64,000 nt of DNA from Pseudomonadota bacterium (GTDB lineage Bacteria; Desulfobacterota; Binatia; Binatales; Binataceae). A program made the position numbers and the translations under genes. This document shows positions 37,854 to 46,599 of this stretch, one piece after another (the stretch's first letter is position 1; each line of letters starts with the position of its first letter). Under the pieces are notes generated by a model. It saw only the letters and a list, made by a program, of their open reading frames with translations. It was not told where the DNA came from and did no database searches. Location of the stretch: contig JAJPJA010000031.1 of assembly GCA_021324455.1 (NCBI GenBank), positions 124,001 to 188,000 on the forward strand, read 5' to 3'.

Positions 37854-38966
37854 TCAGTCGAGGTTGTAAACCTTCTTCGCGTTGCCGGCCACGATCTTGT
37901 ACTTGTCCTCCTCCGGCACGCCCTGGAAAGTGTCCTCGATGTACTGGCGCGAGTTCGGCCACGTGGTATCCGTATGCGGATAGTCGGACGACCACATCAG
38001 GTTGTCCACGCCGATGTCCTGACGAATCTTCACGCCGATCTTGTCCTCGATGAAGGTCGCATAGACCTGGCGATGGAAATACTCGCTGGGCAGCTTCGGC
38101 AGATCCAGTTTGGTCCAGTGCCGATGCCGCTTGTAGGTGCGGTCCGACTTCTCCAAAAAGTATCCCAGCCAGCCGATGTTGCCCTCCACCGAGACGAACT
38201 TCAGCCTGGGGAAAAGCTCCAGCACGCCGCCGAAGATGATCTGCGAGAGCGCTTCGTAGTTCGCCAGCGACGCGACATTCAGCAGCGCCGGCACCGCGCC
38301 GCGCAGCTTGGCCGCACCCGGTCCGAACAGCGCGCCGGTCCTGCGGTCGCCGGTGCGCAGATGGATATGCACGGGCAGATTCAAATCCTGCGCCGCGCCC
38401 CAAATCGGATCGTAAACCCCGCTGTTGAGCGGCTCGCCGCGCGGATACGTCGGCAGCATCACGCCGCGCAGCCCCGGCAGCCTGGAGACGTGCTCGACTT
38501 CTTTGCGGCCGACCTCGACGTCGTCGGTCGGGATAAGCCCGATTCCGATGAGCCGGGCCGGATTGACCGAGCAGAATTCGGACAGGAAATCGTTGTACGC
38601 GCGGATGCAGGCGAACTGCAGCTCATGGTCCTCGATACCGAAGATGCCCAGGCCGATGTTCGGAAAGATGGTCTGGGCGTCGACGCCGTCGATGTCCATG
38701 TCCTTCAGCCGCTCGTGCGCATCGTACGACCCCTTGCGGATGGTGTCGTAGGATTCGCCCGAGGATTTGTACTCCTCGAACTTCTTGCCGGCCTGCGCCT
38801 CAAGACCGATCGTCTTGCCGCGCACGCCGTTGATCTCCCAGGCGTCGCCGTCGGGCACGCGCACCACTCGGGGCGCGCGGTCGCGCAGGCGGGCTGGCAC
38901 GCGGCTCTGCCAGGTATCTTTGGGTTCCTCGACGTGGTCGTCGGAGGAAATCACGTTGTACTTCAT
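37854..38966 (-). CDS. Amidohydrolase family 2 protein
   Basis: This 370-residue metal-dependent hydrolase or decarboxylase of the ACMSD-like amidohydrolase_2 superfamily has VISSDDHVEEP at the N-terminus, VHIHLRTGDRR mid-protein, and MWSSDYPHTDTTWP near residue 330 with the metal-associated Asp. It is a clear paralogue of the protein at 48346-49461 (shared GNIGWLGYFLEKSDRTYKRHRH). Its ATG overlaps the TGA of the TetR gene (ATGA), so it is co-expressed with, and probably controlled by, that repressor. The reaction is unknown. Confidence 0.85.
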   Translation of the reverse strand: MKYNVISSDDHVEEPKDTWQSRVPARLRDRAPRVVRVPDGDAWEINGVRGKTIGLEAQAGKKFEEYKSSGESYDTIRKGSYDAHERLKDMDIDGVDAQTIFPNIGLGIFGIEDHELQFACIRAYNDFLSEFCSVNPARLIGIGLIPTDDVEVGRKEVEHVSRLPGLRGVMLPTYPRGEPLNSGVYDPIWGAAQDLNLPVHIHLRTGDRRTGALFGPGAAKLRGAVPALLNVASLANYEALSQIIFGGVLELFPRLKFVSVEGNIGWLGYFLEKSDRTYKRHRHWTKLDLPKLPSEYFHRQVYATFIEDKIGVKIRQDIGVDNLMWSSDYPHTDTTWPNSRQYIEDTFQGVPEEDKYKIVAGNAKKVYNLD

Positions 38967-39685
38967 AGCGGACCTCCCATCGAATTGTTTTTCTGCTTCA
39001 AACTGTCAGCCGGGCGGTTGACGCTCTGTGGCATCTCCCGCTCCAGTTCCTGCAATCGCTTCAGCAGTCTGGCCCGTGCCGGCGGCGTTGCCACTCCCAC
39101 CAGGATCAGGACAAAACCATAAAGCACGTGAGTGCGGAAGCCCTCGCCGTCCAGGTTGCCCTGGATCCACATGACGAGCACGCCGTAAAAACACACCACC
39201 AGCATCCGCGCCACGAATTCGGCGTTGGCCTCGGGAATCAGCCGCCCCGCCTCGACTCCCGCCTGCAGCGAGCGATGCCACAGCGAGACGATGCGCGGAT
39301 GCAGCGGCGATTCGTGCAGCGCCCCGCGCGCCATCCAATGCGCCTGCATCAGGGGCAGCCAGAAGGCGGGGTCGCCGGTATAAATCCGCGCGCCCAGCTC
39401 CGCCACCTCCAGCACCTGGTCGATCGGGTCGCGTGCGCGCAAATCCTCCATCGCCTGCTCCAGCTTTTCCAGCGCGCCGAACTGCAGCGCCATCAGAACG
39501 CCGGCCTTGGATCCGAACAGATTATACGGCGTGGCGAGGCTGACCTCGGCCCGGTGGGCGAGCGTGCGCATCGATAGGCCGGCGGCGCCGCTGTCACGGA
39601 TGAGCTGGGCGGCGGCGTCAAGGATGCGCGCGCGCCGCTCGCGCATCTGCCGCTCCCGCAGCCCCTCGCCATGTTCTAACGTCAT
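38963..39685 (-). CDS. TetR/AcrR family transcriptional regulator
   Basis: This 240-residue repressor has the TetR N-terminal HTH at about residues 18-62 (RILDAAAQLIRDSGAAGLSMRTLAHRAEVSLATPYNLFGSK). The C-domain is all-helical, with a hydrophobic helix near residue 180. Its stop overlaps the amidohydrolase start by four bases. The operator-like repeats at 39677-39712 cover its own start codon and promoter, so autorepression is likely. The inducer is presumably a substrate of the amidohydrolase. Confidence 0.9.
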   Translation of the reverse strand: MTLEHGEGLRERQMRERRARILDAAAQLIRDSGAAGLSMRTLAHRAEVSLATPYNLFGSKAGVLMALQFGALEKLEQAMEDLRARDPIDQVLEVAELGARIYTGDPAFWLPLMQAHWMARGALHESPLHPRIVSLWHRSLQAGVEAGRLIPEANAEFVARMLVVCFYGVLVMWIQGNLDGEGFRTHVLYGFVLILVGVATPPARARLLKRLQELEREMPQSVNRPADSLKQKNNSMGGPL

Positions 39686-39725
39686 AACGCGTTAGGTTTT
39701 TATAACGTGTTAGCATGGCGGTCAA
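39677..39725 (-). promoter_or_regulatory. TetR promoter with overlapping operator palindromes
   Basis: TAACGCGTTA (39685-39694) is a perfect palindrome overlapping the TetR start codon, TAACGTGTTA (39703-39712) is a near copy 18 bases away, and a TAACG half-site begins at 39677. On the minus strand TTGACC (39725-39720) lies 15 bases before TATAAA (39704-39699) or 17 before TAAAAA. Binding would block RNA polymerase, as expected for autoregulation. Confidence 0.65.
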
Positions 39726-39806
39726 GGGTCGATTTTTGTCCGGCGCGGCGTCATTTCCGGATTTATCAGCTAAAGTGATAAGCGTCCGCTGCGGAAAGGA
39801 ATCCAG

Positions 39807-40841
39807 TTGAAGCGCATACCCAATCCGGCGCGCATTTTAGTCCACGAGGTCAACTGGCTGGGAGACCTGGTGATGACGCTGCCGGTGCTGGCGGCGATTC
39901 GTCGCGCCTTTCCCACCGCCCGGATCTCGATCTTGATTGACCGCCGGCTGGCGGGGTTTTTCGACGGCGCCCGATGGATCGACGAAGTAATCCCGATCCG
40001 GCGCAGCGGCCGGCGCCTGGCTGCGATAGAGTTGACGCGGACCGCCGCGCAGTTGCGCCTGCGCCGATTCGATTTGGCCATCGTCCTGCCCAACAGCTTT
40101 GTGTCGGCCCTGCGCGTGCGTTTGGCCGGCATCCCGGCGCGCGCCGGTTTCGCCCGCGACGGCCGCGGGTGGATGCTCACCCATCGGACCGCGCCCGATG
40201 CGCAACTGCTGAAAAAGCATCAGGTCTACTACTGGCTGGCGATGCTGGAGGGAACGCTGGGGATTGAGGCGGATTTGACGCCGGCTGCGCCCGAAGTTGC
40301 TCCGCGCCATCTGGATCGGATGCGGGAATGGCTGGCGGCGCGTCGTAATGGCGCCCGGCGGCTGATCGCAATCGCGCCCGGCGCGGCGTACGGGCCGGCC
40401 AAGGAATGGCCGCGCAGCCATTACATGGCGCTGACTTCGGCCCTGGCCGAACGCGGCGCCCAAAGCGTACTGGTCGGTGGCTCGGGCGAGATCGCGGCAT
40501 GCGGCGCGATCGCGTCGGGCGGGGGCGCAATCAATGCGGCGGGGCGAACCGGTATCGGCGAATTGATGGCTCTGTTGTCGTTATGCGACGGATTTGTCGG
40601 CAATGATTCCGGTGCGGCGCATCTGGCCTCCAGCGTCAATCTCCCGACGGTGGCGATTTTCGGATCCACCGCGCCCGCGCGCACCGGCCCGCTGGGAGCG
40701 CGCACCGCCATCGTGTACCGGCATCTGGCCTGCAGCCCCTGTTTGGCGCGTACCTGCCGCTTTGGCCATTATCAATGCCTGCGCGATATCAGCCCGCAGG
40801 AAGTGCTGCGCGCGCTCGAAAACCTGGGCGCGCTCGGCTAA
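39807..40841 (+). CDS. waaF: LPS heptosyltransferase, glycosyltransferase family 9
   Basis: This 344-residue GT-B enzyme adds heptose to the LPS inner core. It has ILVHEVNWLGDLVMTLPVL at the N-terminus, APGAAYGPAKEWP near residue 192, GNDSGAAHLA near 263 and FGSTAP. The C-terminal Cys-rich segment CSPCLARTCRFGHYQC is typical of heptosyltransferase II (WaaF/RfaF). The TTG start has a GGAAAGGA site. A Kdo hydroxylase follows after 19 bases, so the two form an LPS core operon. Heptosyltransferase II rather than I is likely but not certain. Confidence 0.88.
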   Translation: MKRIPNPARILVHEVNWLGDLVMTLPVLAAIRRAFPTARISILIDRRLAGFFDGARWIDEVIPIRRSGRRLAAIELTRTAAQLRLRRFDLAIVLPNSFVSALRVRLAGIPARAGFARDGRGWMLTHRTAPDAQLLKKHQVYYWLAMLEGTLGIEADLTPAAPEVAPRHLDRMREWLAARRNGARRLIAIAPGAAYGPAKEWPRSHYMALTSALAERGAQSVLVGGSGEIAACGAIASGGGAINAAGRTGIGELMALLSLCDGFVGNDSGAAHLASSVNLPTVAIFGSTAPARTGPLGARTAIVYRHLACSPCLARTCRFGHYQCLRDISPQEVLRALENLGALG

Positions 40842-40860
40842 ATCTGGTTCAGGCAAAATC

Positions 40861-41748
40861 ATGGGCCTGCTGGAGATCGCGGATTTGGATCACGCGCCCG
40901 GCCGCGTCGCCGTCAGTGCCGAACGCGCGCGATGGTGCTGCGAGCGGCTGGAGCGCGGCGACATCCTTGTGATGCCGCGGTGGGCGGTGGTCGATGACGC
41001 CGACCGCCGCTTTCTCACCCAGGTGCGCCAGGCCGGTTCGGCCTTCATCAAAAACGTCTCCTACGAGCCGCGATCGGGCAAACTGCGCGGCTTCAGTTCC
41101 GGTACTGACGCGGTGCGGCTGAAGCGGGCGCTGTGCACCTATTCGGAGCGGATACGATCGGCCGCGGCGCAACTGCTGGCGCCATACGCCGCCGGCATGG
41201 AAGTCGATTTCACCAGCTTCAGACCCATCGAGGAGCGCGGCCGCAATCTTACCGGGCGATCGCGCAATGACCTGATCCATGTCGATTCATTTCCCACCCG
41301 TCCGGCGCGTGGGCGGCGCATCCTGCGCTTCTTCACCAACATCCATCCGGCCCAACCGCGCATATGGGTCACCTCCACAACCTTCGACGAACTGGCGCCG
41401 CGGATGGCGCAGGAGGCGGGGCTGATAAAGTATGCGTCGCCCTCCGGAGCCCTGGGACGCATCGCGCAGGCGTTCGCAAGAGGACGCACGCCGTACGACC
41501 GCTTCATGCTGCGCTTTCACGATTACCTCAAAGGCAACCGCGCATTTCAGTGCGGCTGCGTCCGCTACCGCCATCAATTTCCCGCCGGATCGACCTGGGT
41601 AGTCTTCACCGACATGGTGCCGCATGCGGTGGAATCGGGGCAGTACGCGCTGGAGCAGACCTTTTTCGTCGCTGTCGATTCGATGCTGACGCCGGCGCGC
41701 AGTCCCCTGCGCATCCTAGAGTCGATCGCCGGCGTTGCGATGGTCTGA
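40861..41748 (+). CDS. kdoO: Kdo hydroxylase (KdoO-type, Fe(II)/2-oxoglutarate dioxygenase)
   Basis: The 295-residue protein matches the Kdo 3-hydroxylase family that converts the outer Kdo of lipid A-Kdo2 to Ko. The key region LIHVDSFPTRPARGRRILRFFTN gives His140 and Asp142, and DMVPHAVESGQY gives His255, forming the 2-His-1-Asp iron site. The frame is open from 40594, but ATG 40861 is the natural start after the heptosyltransferase. Its presence indicates modified inner-core LPS. Assignment rests on the distinctive motif block and the LPS neighbour. Confidence 0.82.
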   Translation: MGLLEIADLDHAPGRVAVSAERARWCCERLERGDILVMPRWAVVDDADRRFLTQVRQAGSAFIKNVSYEPRSGKLRGFSSGTDAVRLKRALCTYSERIRSAAAQLLAPYAAGMEVDFTSFRPIEERGRNLTGRSRNDLIHVDSFPTRPARGRRILRFFTNIHPAQPRIWVTSTTFDELAPRMAQEAGLIKYASPSGALGRIAQAFARGRTPYDRFMLRFHDYLKGNRAFQCGCVRYRHQFPAGSTWVVFTDMVPHAVESGQYALEQTFFVAVDSMLTPARSPLRILESIAGVAMV

Positions 41749-41778
41749 CCGGGAGTTTGCTGCCGGGCAGGGCCGGTC

Positions 41779-41958
41779 TCAGTCGGCGCCGCACAGGCCA
41801 AGACGGGTGAGGATCAGCTGAACGCTCGAAGTCAGTTGCGTGGGCGGTTTGGAGACGCGCGGGCGGGGGCGGCGCGGGCGGACCTTGCGGCGGCTGCGGG
41901 CGGGAAACTGTATCACCTTGGCACGCACGTTTTGATCGTCAGGATTATGGTCCGCCAC
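41779..41958 (-). CDS. Small basic protein of unknown function
   Basis: This 59-residue product reads ADHNPDDQNVRAKVIQFP after the GTG start, then an Arg-rich stretch (RSRRKVRPRRPRPR). The GTG start at 41958 has an AAAGGT sequence nine bases upstream. It follows the TusA-like gene by 32 bases on the same strand. It could be a short nucleic-acid-binding protein; nothing firmer can be said. The frame is open further upstream, but that part lies inside the TusA gene. Confidence 0.45.
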   Translation of the reverse strand: MADHNPDDQNVRAKVIQFPARSRRKVRPRRPRPRVSKPPTQLTSSVQLILTRLGLCGAD

Positions 41959-41990
41959 TTTGGTTTTACCTTTAGTCTGCCGCCGGCCAA

Positions 41991-42227
41991 TCAGCGCTCG
42001 ATCCGCATCCGCCACGCGCCATCCACCCTGACGCATTCGATCACCGCGTAGCCTTCCGCCTCGGCGGCATTGGGAATGTCGCGCACGCCGCGCGGATCGT
42101 CAAGCATCAGCTCCAGCACCTCATGGCGGCGCATGCGCTCCAGCCGCACCTTGGCGCGCGCCCAGTTGAGCGGGCATTTGACGCCCCGCAAGTCGAGTTG
42201 AACGACCGATGATGCCGCGGCAGCCAT
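41991..42227 (-). CDS. TusA-family sulfurtransferase
   Basis: This 78-residue protein has the TusA signature with Cys18-Pro19 in LDLRGVKCPLNWARAKVRLE, the sulfur-carrying Cys. The two-layer alpha/beta fold continues with VLELMLDDPRGVRDIP. TusA proteins carry persulfide for tRNA thiolation, molybdenum cofactor or sulfur oxidation. It lies 46 bases after a DsbA/FrnE-type thiol protein, which points to a thiol or sulfur-handling mini-operon. The precise pathway is unknown. Confidence 0.85.
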   Translation of the reverse strand: MAAAASSVVQLDLRGVKCPLNWARAKVRLERMRRHEVLELMLDDPRGVRDIPNAAEAEGYAVIECVRVDGAWRMRIER

Positions 42228-42273
42228 TCATCAAAACAATATCATCGCGTGCGCGATGGGGGCCATCGGGGGA

Positions 42274-42891
42274 TCACTTTGCGCCGATTTGCGCCGCCTG
42301 TTCCAGCACCTGGCGCATCACCTCCGCGCTCTGCGCGCCCACTATGGGATAGTCGCCGATTATAAACGTCGGCACGCCGCTGATACCGCGCTGATGCGCG
42401 GCCAGCGCGGTGTTCTTGATCCGCATCGCATAGCGATCCTCGGCCAGCGCGGTTTGCAGCGCGGACGCGTCCAGTCCCACCTCGCGCGCCAGTTCCAGCA
42501 GCAGCGAGCGATCGCCGATATTGGCCTGGTCGCGGAAGTAGGCGCGATAGACCCGCTCTTCGAAGGCGTCGCCGCGGCCCTGCTCGACAGCGAACTCCTG
42601 CGCCGCCAACGCCGCGTAAGAGTTGGCCAGCACCGACGGCGGACGCATCTGCAGCCCCGCCTCGGCCGCCATCGACTCGATCATCTGCCATGCGGATTGG
42701 CGCCGTTCCTCGCTCATCGTGCGGTAATATCGCTCCGCCGGCACGCCCTCGGCGGGCCATTCGGGATGGATCTGGAAGCCGCGCCACTGGATCTCGAATC
42801 CGAACTCGGGCTGCAACCCGCGCAGCGTACGCATCCCGATGTAACAGAACGGGCAGATGAAATCGCTGAACACCACCACTTTGGTCGGCAT
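42274..42891 (-). CDS. DsbA/FrnE-family thiol oxidoreductase
   Basis: The 205-residue protein has a thioredoxin-fold active site CPFC (13-16) and cis-Pro174 in SGVPTFIIGD. The helical insertion and EWPAEGVPAERYY segment match FrnE-like, cytoplasmic DsbA-family proteins. There is no signal peptide. ATG 42891 with a GGGAG site is preferred to the longer frame that begins inside the divergent SDR gene. It is the first gene of the DsbA-TusA-small protein run. Confidence 0.88.
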   Translation of the reverse strand: MPTKVVVFSDFICPFCYIGMRTLRGLQPEFGFEIQWRGFQIHPEWPAEGVPAERYYRTMSEERRQSAWQMIESMAAEAGLQMRPPSVLANSYAALAAQEFAVEQGRGDAFEERVYRAYFRDQANIGDRSLLLELAREVGLDASALQTALAEDRYAMRIKNTALAAHQRGISGVPTFIIGDYPIVGAQSAEVMRQVLEQAAQIGAK

Positions 42892-43027
42892 CGGACGCGG
42901 CTCCCTGGCCCGGGCCGCCTGCGGCTTTGCCGGATACGGCAGCAGAACCGGGCTGTTCTTCCGCAAAAGCGCGGTATGCTGTAAGCATGCTCCATGCTCG
43001 CGCAGAGTCAACCCATCAGGAGGAAGC

Positions 43028-43813
43028 ATGATCCTCGACAGCTTTAAGCTGGAAGGCAAGGTGGCGATCATAACCGGCGCCGGGCGCGGGTTGGGGCGCG
43101 CGATGGCGGTGCGGTTCGCGCAGGCGGGCGCCGACGTCGTCGCCGCCGCGCGCACCCTTGCCGAATTGCAGGAGACGGCCGCGATGGTCAAACCGACCGG
43201 GCGCAAATGCCTCGTCGCGCAGACCGACGTGACCAGATCCGATCAGGTCAATGCGATGGCGGCGGCGGCGATCAAGGAATTCGGCCGCATCGATATCCTG
43301 GTCAACAACGCCGGCGGTTATCACCGCGGGATGGGCAAGAAGCTCCACGAGTTGGCCGACGACGAATGGCGCGAAGGCATCGACACCAACCTCAGCAGCC
43401 AGTTCTATTGCTGCCGCGCCGTGATCTCGCAGATGCTCGCCCAGCAGAGCGGCAAGATCATCAATATCGCCTCGGGATGGGGTCTGCGCGGCGGCAAGAA
43501 TGTATTCGCCTACGCCTGCGCCAAGGGCGCCGTGCTGCAACTGACGCGATCGCTGGCGGTGACCTACGCCAAAAAGAACATCTACGTGAACTGTATCGTG
43601 CCGGGCATCTTCGAGGGCGCGGCGCAGTATTTCCAGGGCGGCAAATTCATCCCGCTCGGACGCATCGGACGCGACGCCGAACTGGGGCCGCTGGCGTTGT
43701 TTTTGGCCTCGGAGGCGTCCAATCATTTAAACGGCGCATTCATCACGATTGACGGCGGCGGTCTGGCCGGCGGCATCACTCCGACCGGCGTCTTCCCGCG
43801 TCAGTCCGAATGA
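43028..43813 (+). CDS. SDR-family oxidoreductase
   Basis: The 261-residue enzyme has the classical SDR motifs TGAGRGLG (16-23), NNAGG (93-97) and the catalytic triad Ser149, Tyr162 and Lys166 (YACAK). It should be an NAD(P)-dependent dehydrogenase or reductase. ATG 43028 has an AGGAGGAAG site. A second SDR-like gene follows after 12 bases, then acetate kinase, TVP38 and a flavoprotein, all tightly packed. The substrate is not known. Confidence 0.92.
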   Translation: MILDSFKLEGKVAIITGAGRGLGRAMAVRFAQAGADVVAAARTLAELQETAAMVKPTGRKCLVAQTDVTRSDQVNAMAAAAIKEFGRIDILVNNAGGYHRGMGKKLHELADDEWREGIDTNLSSQFYCCRAVISQMLAQQSGKIINIASGWGLRGGKNVFAYACAKGAVLQLTRSLAVTYAKKNIYVNCIVPGIFEGAAQYFQGGKFIPLGRIGRDAELGPLALFLASEASNHLNGAFITIDGGGLAGGITPTGVFPRQSE

Positions 43814-43825
43814 CAGGGGCGAATC

Positions 43826-44611
43826 ATGGCGCTTAACGAAGCTCTCAAGGAGTTTTCGATCGAAGGCAAGGCGGCGCTGGTGATCGGCGCCGAACTGCCG
43901 CTGGGCGCGGCGGCCGCGCAGATCCTGGGCGAAGCCGGCGCCAACCTGATGCTGGCCTCGCAGGAACCGGGCACCGGCGACGCGCTCAAGGATCTCGCCA
44001 AACAGATAAAAGCGATGGGCCGCAAGGCCGAGGCGAAAATCCAAAGCGCCATCACCCGCGCGGATTTGAGCGCCGCCGTCGATCTCACCGTCAGACAGCT
44101 TGGCGGACTCGATATCGCCGTCAACGCGCTCGACGTGCCGTTCTTCGCCCCGGTCGAAGCCACCGACGACACCGCGTTCGAAAAAGTAATCGAAAATAAT
44201 CTGAAGACCGTGTGGATGGCGTGCCAGGAGGCCGGCCGCACGATGATCCAGCGCGGCGGCGGCGTGATCGTCAATATCGTCTCGATTATGGCCGAGCGCG
44301 GCGTGCCGAACGCGTCACTATACGGCGCCGCGCAGGCGGCCGTACTCAACCTGACCCGCAGCCTGGCGCTGGAATGGGCGCGCAAGAACGTGCGCGTCAA
44401 CGCGATCGAGATGGGATGGGTCGAGGATGAGCGCAGCCCCGCCGTCAAAGACGAGCAATTCGGCCAAACCCTGGTCAGGTATCTGCCCGAGCAGCGCCTG
44501 CTCAAGCCCCGGGAATTGGGCGGCGCGCTGCTCTACCTGGTCAGCCCGGCCGCGGCCTATGTCACCGGCCAGTCGGTCGCAATCGACGGCGGCCTGCTGT
44601 GCCGCGTCTGA
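43826..44611 (+). CDS. SDR-fold protein lacking catalytic Lys and canonical nucleotide loop
   Basis: This 261-residue protein is collinear with an SDR enzyme. It keeps Ser153 and Tyr166, but the YxxxK Lys is Gln170 (YGAAQ). The TGxxxGxG loop reads IGAELPLG, and NNAG is replaced by VNALD. The C-terminal GQSVAIDGG is intact. It is therefore probably non-catalytic or catalytically changed, perhaps a partner subunit of the intact SDR encoded 12 bases upstream. The reading frame is clean, so it is not a decayed gene. Confidence 0.85.
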   Translation: MALNEALKEFSIEGKAALVIGAELPLGAAAAQILGEAGANLMLASQEPGTGDALKDLAKQIKAMGRKAEAKIQSAITRADLSAAVDLTVRQLGGLDIAVNALDVPFFAPVEATDDTAFEKVIENNLKTVWMACQEAGRTMIQRGGGVIVNIVSIMAERGVPNASLYGAAQAAVLNLTRSLALEWARKNVRVNAIEMGWVEDERSPAVKDEQFGQTLVRYLPEQRLLKPRELGGALLYLVSPAAAYVTGQSVAIDGGLLCRV

Positions 44612-44633
44612 TTAGGACCGGCGCTGTCTGACA

Positions 44634-45848
44634 ATGCGCATCCTGGTTTTCAATTGCGGCAGTTCCTCACTCAAGTTCGAAGCGCTCGAGCTCGATGCGG
44701 GCGCAATCGCCGGTCACCGAAGCGGCGGCGCGATCAAGGGAACCGTCGAGGGGATCGGAACGCAACAGGCGAAATTTACCTACCGGCGCGGCGAAACCGT
44801 CGCCAGCGGCGGCGCGGCGCACGACTCGCATCAGGCGGCGGCGCGCCACGCGATCCAGTGGATGCGCTCGCTGGAGGGCAGCGCGGTCAAGGCGCTCGAC
44901 GCCGCGGCGCATCGTATCGTTCACGGCGGAGATCTGATAACGCAGCCGATGATCGCCGACCCCGCCGTGCTCGACGCGATCGACCGGGCGTCGGTGTTCG
45001 CGCCGCTGCACAACCCCGCCGCGCTGGGAACGATTCGTGCCGTGGCGCAGTTGTTGCCCGGCGTGCCGCAGGTGGTCGTCGCGGATACCGCGTTCCATCG
45101 GACCTTGCCGCCGCGGGCGTCAACCTATGCGATTCCGGAGCAGGTCGCCGCGCGGCACGGTATTCGCCGCTACGGTTTTCACGGCATCGGTCATTCCTGG
45201 ATGATGGATCGCTACGCCGAGCTTTGCGCAAAGCCGGCGCGCGAACTCGACCTGATCACACTGCAACTGGGCGCCGGATGCTCCATTGCCGCGATCGCGA
45301 AGGGCCGCTCGGTGGACACTTCGATGGGTCTGACGCCGCTTGAGGGCCTGATGATGGCGACCCGGTCGGGCGACCTCGACCCGGCGATTCCCGGATTCAT
45401 CCAGCGCCGGGAGGGCATCACGTCCGACGAAGTCGAGCGGATGCTCAATCATGATTCGGGTCTGCTCGGCGTCTCCGGTGTATCTTCGGATATGCGGGAA
45501 ATCGAAGCGGCCGCGGCCAGCGGCAATCGCGCCGCCGCCCTGGCGTTGGAAATGTTCTATTACCGCGCGCGCAAGTACATCGGGTCGTATCTGGCGGTGC
45601 TGGGCCGCGCCGACGCCATCATCTTCAGCGCCGGCATCGGCGAGCATTCGGCGTCCGCGCGCCGGCGCATCTGCGAGCATCTGGACGGCTTCGGCATCGC
45701 AATCGATCCCGGCCGCAACCGCGAGGCTACTGAAACCCGCATCAGCGCGGACCAATCGAAAATCGCGGTGTGGGTGATTCCGATGGACGAAGAACTGCAG
45801 ATCGCGCGCGGCGCGGCCCGTTTGCTGGGAGGCGGGCAGCTTGGCTGA
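44634..45848 (+). CDS. ackA: Acetate kinase / short-chain acid kinase
   Basis: The 404-residue ASKHA-fold kinase has ILVFNCGSSSLKFE at the N-terminus, AAHRIVHGGD, RRYGFHGIGHSW, GAGCSIAAI and MGLTPLEGLMMATRSGDLDP. These are the conserved blocks of acetate/propionate kinases, which interconvert acyl phosphate and acetate plus ATP. No phosphotransacetylase is nearby; it sits in an operon with SDR proteins and a TVP38/flavoprotein pair. Acetate is the default substrate, but propionate or another acid is possible. Confidence 0.92.
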   Translation: MRILVFNCGSSSLKFEALELDAGAIAGHRSGGAIKGTVEGIGTQQAKFTYRRGETVASGGAAHDSHQAAARHAIQWMRSLEGSAVKALDAAAHRIVHGGDLITQPMIADPAVLDAIDRASVFAPLHNPAALGTIRAVAQLLPGVPQVVVADTAFHRTLPPRASTYAIPEQVAARHGIRRYGFHGIGHSWMMDRYAELCAKPARELDLITLQLGAGCSIAAIAKGRSVDTSMGLTPLEGLMMATRSGDLDPAIPGFIQRREGITSDEVERMLNHDSGLLGVSGVSSDMREIEAAAASGNRAAALALEMFYYRARKYIGSYLAVLGRADAIIFSAGIGEHSASARRRICEHLDGFGIAIDPGRNREATETRISADQSKIAVWVIPMDEELQIARGAARLLGGGQLG

Positions 45849-46599
45849 TTCGCCGGCGCTGAGCGGGGCGCCTCAAACGCGGGGCAGCGGATTGCGCCGC
45901 CTGCTGCGCGGCAATCTTCTGATCGCGCTGGCATTGTTCCTCGCCTTTCTGGCGGTGAAGATTTTTGTCGCCGAGGACCTGCTCAGGAATATTCTGCGTT
46001 GGATCGGCGGTTTGGGGCCGGCCGGACCCTTGATTTTTATCGGCTTGTATATCGTGGCGCCGATCCTGTTCTTTCCCGGTGTGGTTCTCAGTATCGGCGC
46101 GGGAACGGTGTTCGGGCTGTTGGCCGGCTCGATTTACGTCTCGATCGGCGCCACGCTGGGCGCCACCTGCGCGTTTCTGGTCGGCCGCTATATCGCCCGC
46201 GAATGGATTGCGGCCCGGCTTTTGAGCAATGCCAGATTCCAGGCCATCGATCGCGCCGTGGCCAGAGAAGGATGGAAAATCGTCGGCCTGGCGCGGCTGT
46301 CGCCGTTGTTTCCCTTCAACCTGCTTAACTACGCCTTCGGCCTGACCGACATCTCGCTGCGCGATTACTTCTTCGCCACCTGGCTGGGCATGATTCCGGG
46401 CGTCGTCATGTACGTGTACATCGGATCGCTGGCGCGTGACGTGGCAATGATCGGGAGCCGGACCGTCGCCCACACACCCGCACATTGGGCATTCGAGGTG
46501 GGCGGCTTCGTCGTTTCCGTCGCCCTGGCGATTTACGTCACCTACGTCGCCGGCCGCGCGCTGCGCCAGAAGACCGGCGTTGAAGGAGAACACGCGTGA
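45841..46599 (+). CDS. TVP38/TMEM64 family membrane protein
   Basis: This 252-residue protein has about six hydrophobic segments and the SNARE-associated/DedA-like core motifs FFPGVVLSIGAGTVFGLLAG and GWKIVGLARLSPLFPFNLLNYAFGLTDISLRDYF. The TTG start overlaps the acetate kinase stop by eight bases and has a GGGAGG site. Its end overlaps the flavoprotein start by four bases. TVP38 proteins next to, or fused to, mercuric-reductase-like flavoproteins are seen in other bacteria, but their role (lipid scrambling or metal transport) is unsettled. Confidence 0.88.
   Translation: MADSPALSGAPQTRGSGLRRLLRGNLLIALALFLAFLAVKIFVAEDLLRNILRWIGGLGPAGPLIFIGLYIVAPILFFPGVVLSIGAGTVFGLLAGSIYVSIGATLGATCAFLVGRYIAREWIAARLLSNARFQAIDRAVAREGWKIVGLARLSPLFPFNLLNYAFGLTDISLRDYFFATWLGMIPGVVMYVYIGSLARDVAMIGSRTVAHTPAHWAFEVGGFVVSVALAIYVTYVAGRALRQKTGVEGEHA

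Noticed and set aside
36324-39122. Plus-strand frames of 443 and 461 codons opposite the CoA-transferase and amidohydrolase
   Set aside because: Antisense shadows; the minus-strand genes are certain from conserved motifs.
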